From NCBI GenBank assembly GCA_021234155.1, contig JAJEKV010000003.1:20446386-20510385 (forward strand): DNA of 64,000 nt. Direction: 5' to 3'. Under the pieces are notes generated by a model. That model was not told the origin of the DNA, did no database searches, and saw only the letters and a list, made by a program, of their open reading frames with translations. The position numbers and the translations under genes were made by a program. Shown here piece by piece: positions 33,591-44,700 of this stretch; the first letter of the stretch is position 1; every line of letters begins with the position of its first letter. This DNA comes from Isoetes taiwanensis. Lineage: Eukaryota > Streptophyta > Lycopodiopsida > Isoetales > Isoetaceae.

Positions 33591-34640
33591 TTTAATTTTC
33601 ATCCATTATTTCAAATGAGCATGCGCTTACTTCCGCCATGGCGCCATCTTCCCAGCACTACATCCTAGCCACCCAGCATTCCAGCTTTGTCGGGCAACAC
33701 TTGAGTTTTGCCACCCAGCATTCTCACTTTGTCTCTGCCCACAAGTTGCGCCACCTACTGGGGCACTCTACTTGTTTACTTTTCACTATGAAGCAATTTC
33801 ATTTGCAATTTACACAGCCAGCTTCCAGACATCAGTGCAGGACACTGAAAGCGACAAAAATGATGCAGTCAACACTCAAAGAGACAAAGATATGGCGCCA
33901 TTTGCCTACTTTGTCTGCCCATACATAAGCTGATCAGGTGTTGCTTGTACGCCAAGAGCAACATATTCGTGGGCATCTTTGAAGGCAAATGGCATTGATT
34001 TCCCACAAACTTATTAGCTTGGTCTCGTTGGTATGATGTGAGCGGCACTTATAAAAGCAGGTAGAAGAAGGCGCCATTTGCCTCCTATGCTTGCCTATTA
34101 ATATGCCTTCTTTTACTGAGTAGTGTATGCGGCACTATTTGCCTCCTTAATTTATTCTTCCATATGCTGCTCGAACTCTATGGACACCATTTCAGTAGCA
34201 TGTAGATTGGCTAATTGAGGTGGCAAATGGGGCACCATTTGCCTCTAATAGGTATTTGCACACAAGCTTCTCACATCATACAATTAACATCTAAGCAGCA
34301 TGTATATGGTCATTTATAAGTGCTCTATGCGCCACAATGCCATTTGCCTCAAATGGCTACCCTACCCATGCTATCCACAACATATAAATAGCACCTGAGC
34401 AACATATTTACAAATAGTAAATGATGGAAAATGCCATTTGGCTCTTTACCAAGCCAATACATATAATGTTCGCACTGTATCTATAAGTATCTAGCATGTT
34501 CTGAATATTTTAATGCATTTTCGTAAACAGATGAGACAAATGGCGATGGGTGCCATTGCCTCCTCAATCATGCATCATACTTCTGAGACCAACATGTGTG
34601 TATTGCGTAGCTGAGGAGGCAAATGCATGGAACTATTGTA
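33591..34640. repeat. Spacer with recurring GCCATTTGCC motif
   Basis: The core GCCATTTGCCTC or close variants recurs about every 60-130 bases, near 33896, 33983 (inverted), 34071, 34128, 34222 (both directions), 34340, 34436, 34553 and 34613 (inverted). The sequence between copies is not clearly repeated. No gene is recognised. Confidence 0.6.
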
Positions 34641-35462
34641 GATCAATCCACATCATAGGATTGAGATCCTCGTGAGAGGGCGATATATATTCGGTCTTAT
34701 TTGTGTTTTTCCTCATTCGGCGTTCTTCTCACAGCAGTATAGTAGCATTGGGCAAACCATTCTTTCGTGCAACCATTTTCTGATCCCTTCCTAATATTTA
34801 TCCGGTCGCATCCTGCTAGAGCCATATTCCTTCCTCATCCGATTCTGCCCTGATCCGACATTTACATGACTTCTTTAATCAGCTTGATTTTTACATGTTC
34901 TTATTATCTGGTTTCTGTTAGGGATTCTATAACAGGTTCATTGTTTTTTCATATTCAGAACTTGCGTGTTTAGTCATGTGATTTGGATTTAGATCTAGAT
35001 GATAATCTGAGCATATCGATTAAGCATACTTAGTGTTTAGCATGTCTAGTATTATTTGTTATACATGGAAATCGAGCTATGCAATGGAATCGAACTACAC
35101 AATTGAGTTTTATGTAATGGAAATTGAGTTAGGCAATGGAATCGAGCTAGGCAATTGAGTTATAGTTTTATAGATGGATGGGATCTTATGCATTTGAATT
35201 GAGCTGAGCTGGGCAATTGAGTTTTCGTTTTTCAGAGGAATGGATCATTCTGTTTATGGAAAGAATCATGTTCTTTGAAAAGTTGCTTTATCTTCACTTG
35301 AAGTTTTCAATAGCAGTTACGGATCTTCTGGCAACGCTCTGGTCTTAGAACGATGTTATTATCATTTTTAGGTAGCTTTTTCTTATCATATATTTGTTTT
35401 CATTAGTTCTAATCTCTTCAGATGTCATTTAGAGATTCAAGTCGGCTGCTGCAATTGCAGGG
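34641..35462. other. Spacer, possible promoter and leader
   Basis: CGATATATATTCGG near 34681 resembles a TATA region. A degenerate repeat of GGAATCGAGCTAGGCAATTGAG runs from about 35065 to 35220. No exon is recognised with confidence. Confidence 0.4.
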
Positions 35463-35696
35463 TCCTGCGAACCGAATTCATCTAGATGGAGGGTTTTTCT
35501 TCGAATGGTGGATCTCTTATACATAGGCATCGCTCCAAACTCATCGTCCATCCTTTATGCGATTGATTTCTGTCAACCTGAAGGCTTCCATGGCATTGTT
35601 TCTCTGCCACAAGTTCATGGCATGGCCCTACTGATTTGCAGTCATCCCTCAGCCACAAGATTTTACAGACAGGTGATGGGGGGAGGTTTGGAATAA
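35463..35696 (+). CDS. Short uncharacterised open frame
   Basis: This frame of 77 codons has gene-like composition (LYIGIAPNSSSILYAIDFCQ, HPSATRFYRQVM). The FYRQ ending faintly recalls an acetyltransferase motif, but this is too weak to name. It could be one exon of a gene whose leader lies in 34680-35460, or chance. Confidence 0.2.
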   Translation, partial: SCEPNSSRWRVFLRMVDLLYIGIAPNSSSILYAIDFCQPEGFHGIVSLPQVHGMALLICSHPSATRFYRQVMGGGLE

Positions 35697-36135
35697 GTTA
35701 GGGATCTCGGATCCCTGGCTGGTTGGCTGGCCTTGGTACATGGGTCGCAGGTGTCCAGGCGTCCCTCCTTATCTCGGCATGTGAGGCCACTCGTGAGAGG
35801 TGACAAAGGGGGGAGGGGGAGGGGAGGGGAGGGCTTCCAATCTGGATCTTCCTCCATGGATTGATTTTTGTTGAGGGCAACTGATTAAATTTAGGTTTAG
35901 CTTTTCCACGCCCTATCACTGCGATCTGAGCATCCTGCTATTGGGGTACGGTTATATTGAACAATTAGACATAGAAGCCATTTTTGTTTTTTACTTTTTA
36001 AATCTTCTTTATATTATAATGTTTTAGCGTGTTGTATCAAGCCCTAATTTGAATGGCTAAGATCATTTGAGTGCATCCAAAGGCCGCGATTTATTGCACA
36101 AATTCCCATCCCTGTGAATGGTCAAGTTTTAATCT
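35697..36135. other. Spacer with a G-run
   Basis: Four or more runs of G (about 35808-35833, GGGGGAGGGGAGGGGAGGG) could form a G-quadruplex. Nothing else is recognised. Confidence 0.5.
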
Positions 36136-36139
36136 TTTA

Positions 36140-36555
36140 CGGGGAGAGGGGAAAAGAAAAGGAGGAAAAGGAAAGGAAGAAGGAAAGGGGGAATGTGAAG
36201 GGCAAAAAGGCAAGGGGAAAGGGAAAAAATAGAAAAGGGAAAAGGGCATGGGAAAAAGGGAATGAGGGAAAAGGTGAAGAAAGGGAAAAATAAAGGAAAA
36301 ACGACATGGAAAAAGCAAAAGGAAAAAGAAATGAAAAAGGGAGAGGGGACGGGACGGAAAAAAGCGCATGGGAAAAAGGCGAAGAGGAAAAAGGTGGGGA
36401 AAGGAGGAAACGAGAAGGGAAGAAGGGGATTAGGAAAAGGGTGGAGAGAAGAGAAGCGAAAAAGGGCATGGGAAAAGGAAAAGGAAAAGGAAAAGGAAAA
36501 GGAAAAGGAAAAGGAAAAATATAATGGGATGAGGAAAGGGGGAAAGGGAACCTTT
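36140..36555 (+). repeat. Polypurine tract with (AAAAGG)n core
   Basis: More than 400 bases are almost purely A and G on this strand. A regular AAAAGG run lies at about 36474-36517. Open frames on both strands here (Lys/Glu/Gly-rich, or Phe/Pro/Ser-rich in reverse) follow from the composition and are not genes. Confidence 0.9.
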
Positions 36556-36716
36556 TCAGCCAATTGAGGTGCATCTTGAATGCTTTTTGTACAAAGTGGG
36601 TATCGTGTATTTTGTCATCTGGTTGACGTCATGTGACGCCGCTTAGCTGCATAAAAGAAAAAGTATGCACAACAGTCTACATCACAAAACCACCGAAGAT
36701 CTGCCATCGTCCTTGC

Positions 36717-37008
36717 CTACAGGATTTGGTCCTCTTTCAAAGCTTTGATTCTGTGCCAGAATATCTTGATCATGAATCCCCTGAAAGGAGTTCCTGCCAA
36801 GAGTAGAAAAGGTCGTTTAAATGTCCAATAAAGTGAGGCCTGCCACTGTAGACTCCTGGCCCCACTGTTTAGCAAAACCTTTGACCGCTGTAAGTGCATC
36901 CACAATGCCGGCCATCCCTCGACACTGGCTGACGGCAGATGTGCAAATGTTCGCGTAAGCTTCCTGAAAGTCAGTATCCTCCAAGAAGTTACATTCAAGT
37001 AAACGCAT
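36717..37008 (-). CDS. Uncharacterised coding-like fragment
   Basis: The frame starting at 37008 reads MRLLECNFLEDTDFQEAYAN and continues CRGMAGIVDALTAVKGFAKQ before a stop near 36817. The composition is protein-like but I recognise no family. A second overlapping frame covers 36717-37100. It may be a gene relic. Confidence 0.25.
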
Positions 37009-37260
37009 GTCCTACAAATCCTCATGTGAAAGGAATTGTGGATGATAGTCTGAAACTTAAATGTCTCCGAGGCAGGACAAAAAAAGATTGGAAATGTCAA
37101 ACTTGCAGCTGCGTTCTAGTAATCTCTATCAATTCCAGAGCTTGCATGACCTCCACCAACCTACATGACCATTGCATCAGGTAAAAGCACATTCACCATT
37201 AGTCCTTGAGAGGCTGCAGTCATGGAGTAGATGGAGACATTCCTGATCAAGACCAGACAC

Positions 37261-37341
37261 CACCATAGAGGTAGCCTCTCGACCGATTGGCTTCCATTTC
37301 CATCATATTGATATCCCCGACAAGAAGCCAAGAAATGTGAT
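37261..37341 (-). pseudogene. Possible LINE endonuclease fragment
   Basis: The minus strand encodes HHISWLLVGDINMMEMEANR SRG in one frame. It resembles the WxLxGDFNxxE strand of LINE endonucleases. The fragment is too short to be sure; it lies just outside LTR-A of the copia array. Confidence 0.3.
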
Positions 37342-37370
37342 GGCCCAAACTGAGCATCTTGCATCACAAG

Positions 37371-37994
37371 TGATAGAAATTCAAGGCAACGAAACAGACC
37401 CAATCTAATCTTAGACTTACCGGGCAAATTCTCCTTCACAACAAAACTTCTCTTTCTCTGATACAAGCTGGCTGCGGTACCTGCAGCAGGATCCAACGGG
37501 ATCTGACAATCCCACAAAGCAGCACCCAACCTGGGTTTAACAATCTGGCAGCAATTTCGACTGCAGCAGAGGACTTCTATCTGGCCGCAACACCCAGTCC
37601 GACCTCCAAGATCCAGAGCTCTGACAGCAGGCTTCCTGCACCAATCGTCTGCAGCAATCTGCTTTTGGAATATTGATTTCGGTTCTTCAATCTGCTGCAA
37701 CCACTTTTGATGCTTCAATCTGCTACTTCCACCTGCATCACACCATATTTCTCCAAGCCTCCTGTCGGTTTGATCACGACAGTCTACCACACCAATTTTG
37801 AGATCCCTGTATGCTCAAAAATCCTTCTCGCTGCTCTGCACATCCAACCTCTACTTATGTCCCTATTCTCTACACCGACTTCCTCCTTTCCTTTTTTATT
37901 TGTTGCCACGTCATCACAAACGCTTTGGACTTCAATCATTAAAACTCTAACATCTTGTAGATTTTACCTGAATGCTGGATGCCGATTTCCAACA
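37371..37994 (-). repeat. Copia array LTR-A (624 bp)
   Basis: It starts TGATAGAAATTC and ends TTTCCAACA on the plus strand, followed by CTCCCCCTCAGCC (the polypurine tract on the minus strand). It is the 3' LTR of copy 1 and closely matches LTR-B and LTR-C. Confidence 0.9.
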
Positions 37995-40167
37995 CTCCCC
38001 CTCAGCCAGCATTCATCTTCCTGTGATGCCAATGTCTTTTCTAAATTGTAGATGTTTTCCTTCATTCAATGCCTTCGTTAAAATATATGCTTGTTGTTTA
38101 CCTGTGGCTATATATTGCATGTCAATTTCACCTCTGGCAACTATTTCTCTGATGTAATGATAATGAAGATCAATATACTTCGTCCTCGAATGCAAGACAT
38201 GATTTTTGGCAATGGCAATGCAACTCCTATTATCGTAATATAATTTTGTTGGACATGATTGTTTTTCTCCTAATTCACTTAATAATTGCCTGAACCAAAC
38301 AATTTCTCTGCTTGCCAGAGATGCAGATACATATTTAGACTCTGCGCTAGACATCGCCACACAGTTCTGTTTCTTGCTACACCATGAGATAACTGTTCCG
38401 TTGAGCTTACACAAATACCCTGTTGTGGATTTGCGTTCGTCTAAGTTTCCAGCCCAATCTGCATCTGTATAGCCAGTTAATTCTGCATAACCGACCGCCT
38501 CAGGATTTTTGTCGCGACTTCTAGTATAACAGATTCCAAGCTGCAACGTACCTTTTAGATACCTAAGAACCCATTTAACTGCAATCCAATGTTCCCAGCC
38601 TGGATTATTCAAATATCTACTCAATAAATTTACTGCAAATGCAATGTCTGGTCTAGTGGCATTTGCCACGTATAGCAAACTCTCGACAAGTTCCCTGTAT
38701 GGTATTCTTTGCATTTTTCTGTTGTCTTCAACAGTCACAAGAGACATATCTCCACATATTCTCTTATTAACCACCAAAGGAGTTGGTACTGGCTTACACT
38801 CTGTCATAAAGAAATCATCCAGCATCTTTCTAATACCCTGTACCTGTGTTAAGATCAACACCCCAGCTTGTCTATCTCTATAAACCTCCATACCCAAAAG
38901 TTTCTTCAAGCCACCAGATCACTCATTTGAAATCTATTTTTCAAAATATCTTTGCAATCATCTAAAATACTTCGATCACTTGCGCGCATAACACAACTAT
39001 CAACATATATTAAAGCTATAATGCAGAATTTACCATCTACTTTCTTTATGTACAAGTTACCCTCACTTTCTAATTTCTCGAATCCTTGAGATAATAGGAA
39101 CCCATTTATGTATACATACCATTGTCTAGCCGCTTGCTTTAAATCTTGATGGTGGTCTACGCTCACGAGTACTTCTACCATGCTCATTTCTCCCATACAG
39201 CGATGTATCAAAAGATACTTCCTGCTTCAATCTTTCTGCATCACTTCTATGCAAACGAGTTTCTTCCATGGACGGCTCTTCTGCACTTATAGGTTCTAAT
39301 TCTTCTGCCTCTAATTCTTCTGCCTGTTCTTCAGTTTGCTCTTCCAAGCTTATCTCCATACTTCAATCTTCTAGTTCTGATATTCCACCTTCCGGTTGCT
39401 CCTCCGCATCATTATCTTCTACCTCTTGAGCCTGTACAATTTCTATTTGATGTTCTTTCTTTTCTACGTCATCATCATCATCGTCAAACCAACCTATTGG
39501 AGCCCAAGGTTGATTTTCTTCCTTTCTTCGTGCCAAACTTTGTGTCACAACTCTATCTCTATAGAACTTAGTTTCATCAAACACCACGTCTCGACTTACA
39601 TAGATCTTCTAGTTTTGGGATCATACAATCTGTATCCCTGCTCCTCATAACCAACAAGATAAGTCGCTATGCTTCAATCGTCTAATGTGGACCGCAATTC
39701 TTTGGGTACATGCATATATGCTAAACAACAATATGCACGCAATCTTTCCACAGACTGTTTTTTTCCAGACCACACCTCCTCAGAAATTCTTCCTTCAATA
39801 CCAGACGATGTAACTTGTTCTTGATATAGCATGCAGCCTGCACTGCTTCTGCCCACAAATAGTTTGGTAACCCTGCATGCTTTAACATAGATCTTACTGC
39901 ATCCATAAGAGTTCTGTTCTTTCTATCAGCAATACCGTTCTGCTGAGGGGTATGCCTACAAGTAAATTGATGTCGAATCCCCTTCTCACGACAAAACTGC
40001 ATGAATGCCCCAGACATATATTCTCCCCCTGAATCTGAGCGCAAGTGCTTCAACTTTCTAAACGTCTCTCGTTCAGCTTCTGCCTGATACAATTGGAATG
40101 TCTGGAATGCTTGATCCTTCGATTTCAAAAAATAACACTTCATCCTCCGAGAAAAATCATCTATGAA
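37995..40167 (-). pseudogene. Copia array copy 1, part 1: integrase C-half, linker, deleted RT, RNase H
   Basis: On the minus strand, the integrase part (39674-40162) has RSDSGGEY, but the last catalytic residue is Asp (GIADRKNRTL) where copies 2 and 3 have Glu. The acidic linker (39126-39587) joins straight to QWYVYINGFLLSQGFEK, so about 480 bases of reverse transcriptase, including the MDVRTAF motif, are deleted. The YVDD box reads YVDS. RNase H (38013-38909) is well kept, with TDADWAG, KSTTGYL and SSAESKYVSA. The 9-kb gypsy-type insertion begins at 40168. Confidence 0.9.
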
Positions 40168-41756
40168 TGTGACGTCCCCTACTCATATACGGTGCACTCA
40201 CCGTATACAAACAGGAGTTCATCCCCCATACCAGCTCCATACTGATACAGGGCCCTCCACAACCTTGATGAGTTCCAGTGGGAAGAATGAAGGGGTCATT
40301 TACCCTGTCTCCCTCAGGGCCTACCTAGCTGCGGAAGCGTAAACATACATGTCAATATACAACATCAACATCATATAACCATCTCGAAGGATGGCTCATC
40401 ACATATCTGCATAGACAAAGATCAGTACATCACATATGGAAATCCTACCCAAGGCTCAGACTCAAAGGGGATGACTGACGGCTTGGGTCTCCAGAGGTCA
40501 TTGCAGACATAATTCATGGCAAATGGATTTGGCTGGCATAAGAATATGGCTTAGGGTAGTCCACTCCAACCGCCCCTCCTGTGCACACTTTGCAGAGTAG
40601 GTTGAAAAGTGTTGGGACCTGACTGTCCGCCGGATGCATAGCCAAAGGGGCTATTCCTAGGTTGCATCTCCCCAGTTCCGATGGGGCAGGTAGGGATCAC
40701 TCCCTCCAGAGATCTACGTGCTGACTCAAGGTGACTAGAGGGCCACTGCCCTTATTCGACTTGAACCCAATGGAGAGTGACGCATCACTCCACGGATGTC
40801 GAGCCCATGCCTTGCCCACACGCAGTGGCAAGCCATTAGACCTAGTCCACAGGGATCCCCGGTAGATTTTACACACCAGAGGGATCGTTCTCATGAGTCA
40901 GGACATGAACCTCGTTATGAGCCAGTCTGGCCCCTTCACCCACAACCAGGTGTGGCTCTTGTACACAGGCCGAATTTACAGTGCACTAAAGAGGCTAGCT
41001 AGGAGCATCAACTACCAGGCTTTAAGGTCTCTACCCTCCTTCCCAATACAATGAGTTCACAGAGATACATCATCATATACATATCACAGAAGAACTAAAG
41101 AACAAGATCAATCTAAATCACAGAGTTATGTTCTTTAGTTATGGCTCGATATCTAGAGATCTAGATGGCTGCTATAGGCAAATCAATAGGCTAAACCTAC
41201 TTATTCTATGTCTGGGAGGCGGTTTAGGCTATTGATTTGGCAAAATACCTGATCCTTGGCTTGCTCCTCCCGCTCTAAACTTGACCATGCTGCAGAACTG
41301 CTTGAAGATGAAGCTAGAAGGGAAAACTGATGGCCTAGTCTGCAGAGACAGACTTTGGGAGGCGAGATGGGCTCTTGAAGCAAGCAAAACAGAGCCCTAT
41401 AAGCCTTTGGACGAAAATGGAAAGTTAGGGTTTCCTAAGCCTATATAGACTAAGGGTTAGAGCTAGGGTTCCCATTATCCCCTTTAGGCATGTGGGATAA
41501 TTGGATGTGGCCCCACTTATATTAAATAAGTGGCCTAGGATATCCACATGGATAAATGTGTACACATTGACACACACATGGATAAGTGTGCACATGAGCA
41601 AATGTGCCCATAATTAAATGCACACACCTTGCAAGTTGCCCCCTAGGGTGCTACTTGCTCTCGGCACACGTCGGTCGAATGCGGCGTGCTGCGTGGCGTT
41701 AGGCAAAGATGCGATTAATGCGTCTTAGGACGTGATATCTTGGCCGGAACGTCACA
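40168..41756 (-). repeat. 3' LTR of the nested gypsy-type element
   Basis: 1589 bp. Most of the part shared with 48204-49132 is about 96-97% identical by eye, but the outer 90 or so bases before GTCACA differ strongly. Blocks are shared with the LTRs at 2782 and 13230 (in reverse). Confidence 0.9.
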
Positions 41757-44700
41757 TTCTCCCCACCTTGAAATGATATTGTCCGCAGCATCGTGGGTCT
41801 CCCCACCTTGGGATCTTCTTAACCTGCAATCAACTTGATGCATACAATTTATTATTATTATACTTACACAATTATTAGAATTACTCTAGGTTAATGTTTA
41901 AGACATTACTGTACTATTTCATTATCCAATTAACTTATCACTTTATAACTTAATCAACGCAAGGTAATTATTAACCTTACTTAATACATCATTTAAGTTT
42001 ATCAAAGTTTATCAATTTCATACAAAATTTACACTTCCAAGGTACTCTTCATCCTTGCAACACGTTATAACAAAATTTGTGTTGCAAGTCTTTGCACCTT
42101 AAAATCCTGCATTAATTTTACAATATCTATAATTACATACTTACTATCTTATACGAGATTTAAGCAATTTTTTTTTTTTTTTTTTTTTGAGGCAAGGTGA
42201 CACCATGAAGGTGCCATTTTTATATTATCAGAATAAAAGAGTACATGCATCAACAATATGGGAAGTTACTACAGGAGCATACCTCAACATCTTCGCTTCC
42301 CATAAGCTATGCTTATTCAGAACTCCTTAAGAGTTAGGTTGGAAATATTTTAGCAAATCAGATAGCCCTGTTATGGCTTGGTAAAAGTAAGCACAAAAAC
42401 TTTCACAAATAACAGAAAATATACCTGCCACACTGATCCAAAGAGCTGCCACTGCTCACTGCCCTCTACGATCCGCGTCCGACACAAAGAGGGATCTTGA
42501 TGCAATGCTACAACTACTCTAGAACTATCTATATAAGTGCTCGTGATGTGACTCCCCGCCGGTTCTTCGTTCTCATTGGCCTCCTGGATTCACACCACGC
42601 TAGAATATTAATGTAAAGTTGGTTATAAGGGAACCACCCCATCTATCTACATGAATGCATGACTAATCTCCCGGCGTAGGAAGAGGATGCTTCTTCCATC
42701 GTGGCCGTGGAGACAGCGCCCTATAATGCCTATATGACGCTCATGCCTACACCTTTAGTTGCCTGAGGCGTGGAGGATAGGGTCCTTCCCATATTAGGGC
42801 GTGAAGGGTAGGGTCCTCCCCATAGGCATTGACTAGAGGTGCTTTCCTATCAATGCATTCCTGAATGACCTCTTATCTCTCGAGTCCGTGGGACGGAAGT
42901 AGACTTTTTAATCTACCTTCCACTCATCCAAGCAGAACCATGGTCATGCCTATAATGACATTACACCACGTCCTAGAGATCATCGTAGTGGTCTCATCAT
43001 CGGTAACAACGCATGCAACCCATACCTAGCATAGGCTGCATGCGTAGATTAACTTGAAACCTGCATGATTTCTGCTGGCTCCTTTAATGCATGCGATTAA
43101 TATAATTACCCTAAGGTAATATTTATGAATTAACATTATCATAGTATCGGGTACATTACTTCCGATAGTACAATTATATTTACTCTAAGCTTTACAATAT
43201 TTAATGACTTTTAGATCGCGATTATTTAAACAATAACCCTGATTTAGACCTATTGTTACATAGACAAGATTTTAATTAACATACACAAAAATTAGATGTG
43301 CTTCTTGTTCTCTTCCTTGGGTCCTGCACTACCCTTGGAAGTATATCCCTAAGATGTATCTGAATTCTATTTTCTATTTATATTTATAAGGACCCCGAGG
43401 TCATATAGCTATCCTTGGAAGGAATTGCATCCTTGCGAAGGGTTAATTAACATGCTACCTCACATTATCATTGTTATTTAACTTATTTCCCTATGATACA
43501 TATACGTACGGCAAATTCTATGCAGTTATTAGGATCTATATTTAACTTATCAATAAGACACATTAAAGCTTATAATACATGCGCACACCTTACCTAAGGT
43601 TAGAACGCATCCACCCATTGAGCCGGCGTGGAGTAATTTGGAGATGACTTGGTCGTTGCATTGCTCCCATACTTTTGCTCCACTTCATTGGTGTAGTTAG
43701 CTACCACGTCAGTCTCGCACGTTGAATGCCTCCTGTTCATTCGCTTCGGCTCTATTCGGTCAATTCGATGGCCTTTCAATCCCTAAGATGCAAGTACTTT
43801 CAATCATAAGATTGAGCCCCCCACTTTCTTTGAAAAGAAAATGGTCCTGCACCCCTTCAATAACGTTGTACACAAACGTCATATCTATTCTCTCCCCTTA
43901 AGAGGTTAAACGCTTCTTACTTAGCGCATTAATTTACTAGCCTTAGCTAATATATATAACCATCTAAGATGGATGCACATATTATGTTATCATTTATTTC
44001 AATATAGTTATGGGTTACCTACTTAGTTAGAACGATTCTAAACCACAAGGTTTTGTCATCATGACAATTCCTTTTGTCTCAAAAGACTATTTGATTACTA
44101 TAATTCTTATTTTAGATGTACCTTGCATGTACTATTCTTTTATATTCTAGAGATTCCCTTTTTCTTAGTTATTTAAACTCTTGAAATATTCCTACCAATC
44201 GAATTGATGCCATCATAACAAGTTGGCCGGACTTGTTAGATTACTTCTTTTCTTTCGGTTGGATTATTCTGCAATATGTTGGATGTCTGTTAACAATCGT
44301 GTATAATTTTAGTTACTCCTATACGTTTCCTTCCCAATGCTTGACGCTTAGCTCAATATTGGGGCGATCCTTTCAGCGAGAATATCTGGAAATGCCTTCT
44401 AATTGCAATATGGATGTTACCGTCCATACATTTAACCTACTAGGCCCCATGGCCTTAGATCCTTGAGCTTGCTAGAAGCTCATCCACTCGTTGCCTGCTT
44501 GAAGTAGCAAGGTAACGTTCTTCCGAGTCGCTCGATACTTCAGTCTCCTTGACGGTGGCTCCTCCTTGATGTGTAGGTTGACTTTGTTCATTAGAAGCCT
44601 CTCATTGCTGTTGGCTTTGATGGTGTAGTTGATCACTTGAAATCTTCCATGCCACTTTTCAAAGCCTGAAGGTGGCGCCATTGAAAAAGATCTTTCATCT

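Noticed and set aside
33638-33928. His/Ser-rich 96-codon frame
   Set aside because: It arises from local short repeats (CCCAGCATTC and similar) and lacks a protein-like pattern.
33880-34640. CRISPR-like array of spaced repeats
   Set aside because: The repeats are only about 10-13 bases, degenerate and in both directions, and the host is a plant.
35505-35696. Acetyltransferase-like gene
   Set aside because: Only a faint FYRQ-type motif is present; it is too short and has no supporting exons.
36091-36574. Several long open frames on both strands
   Set aside because: They are Lys/Glu/Gly-rich or Phe/Pro/Ser-rich products of a polypurine tract, with no gene signal.
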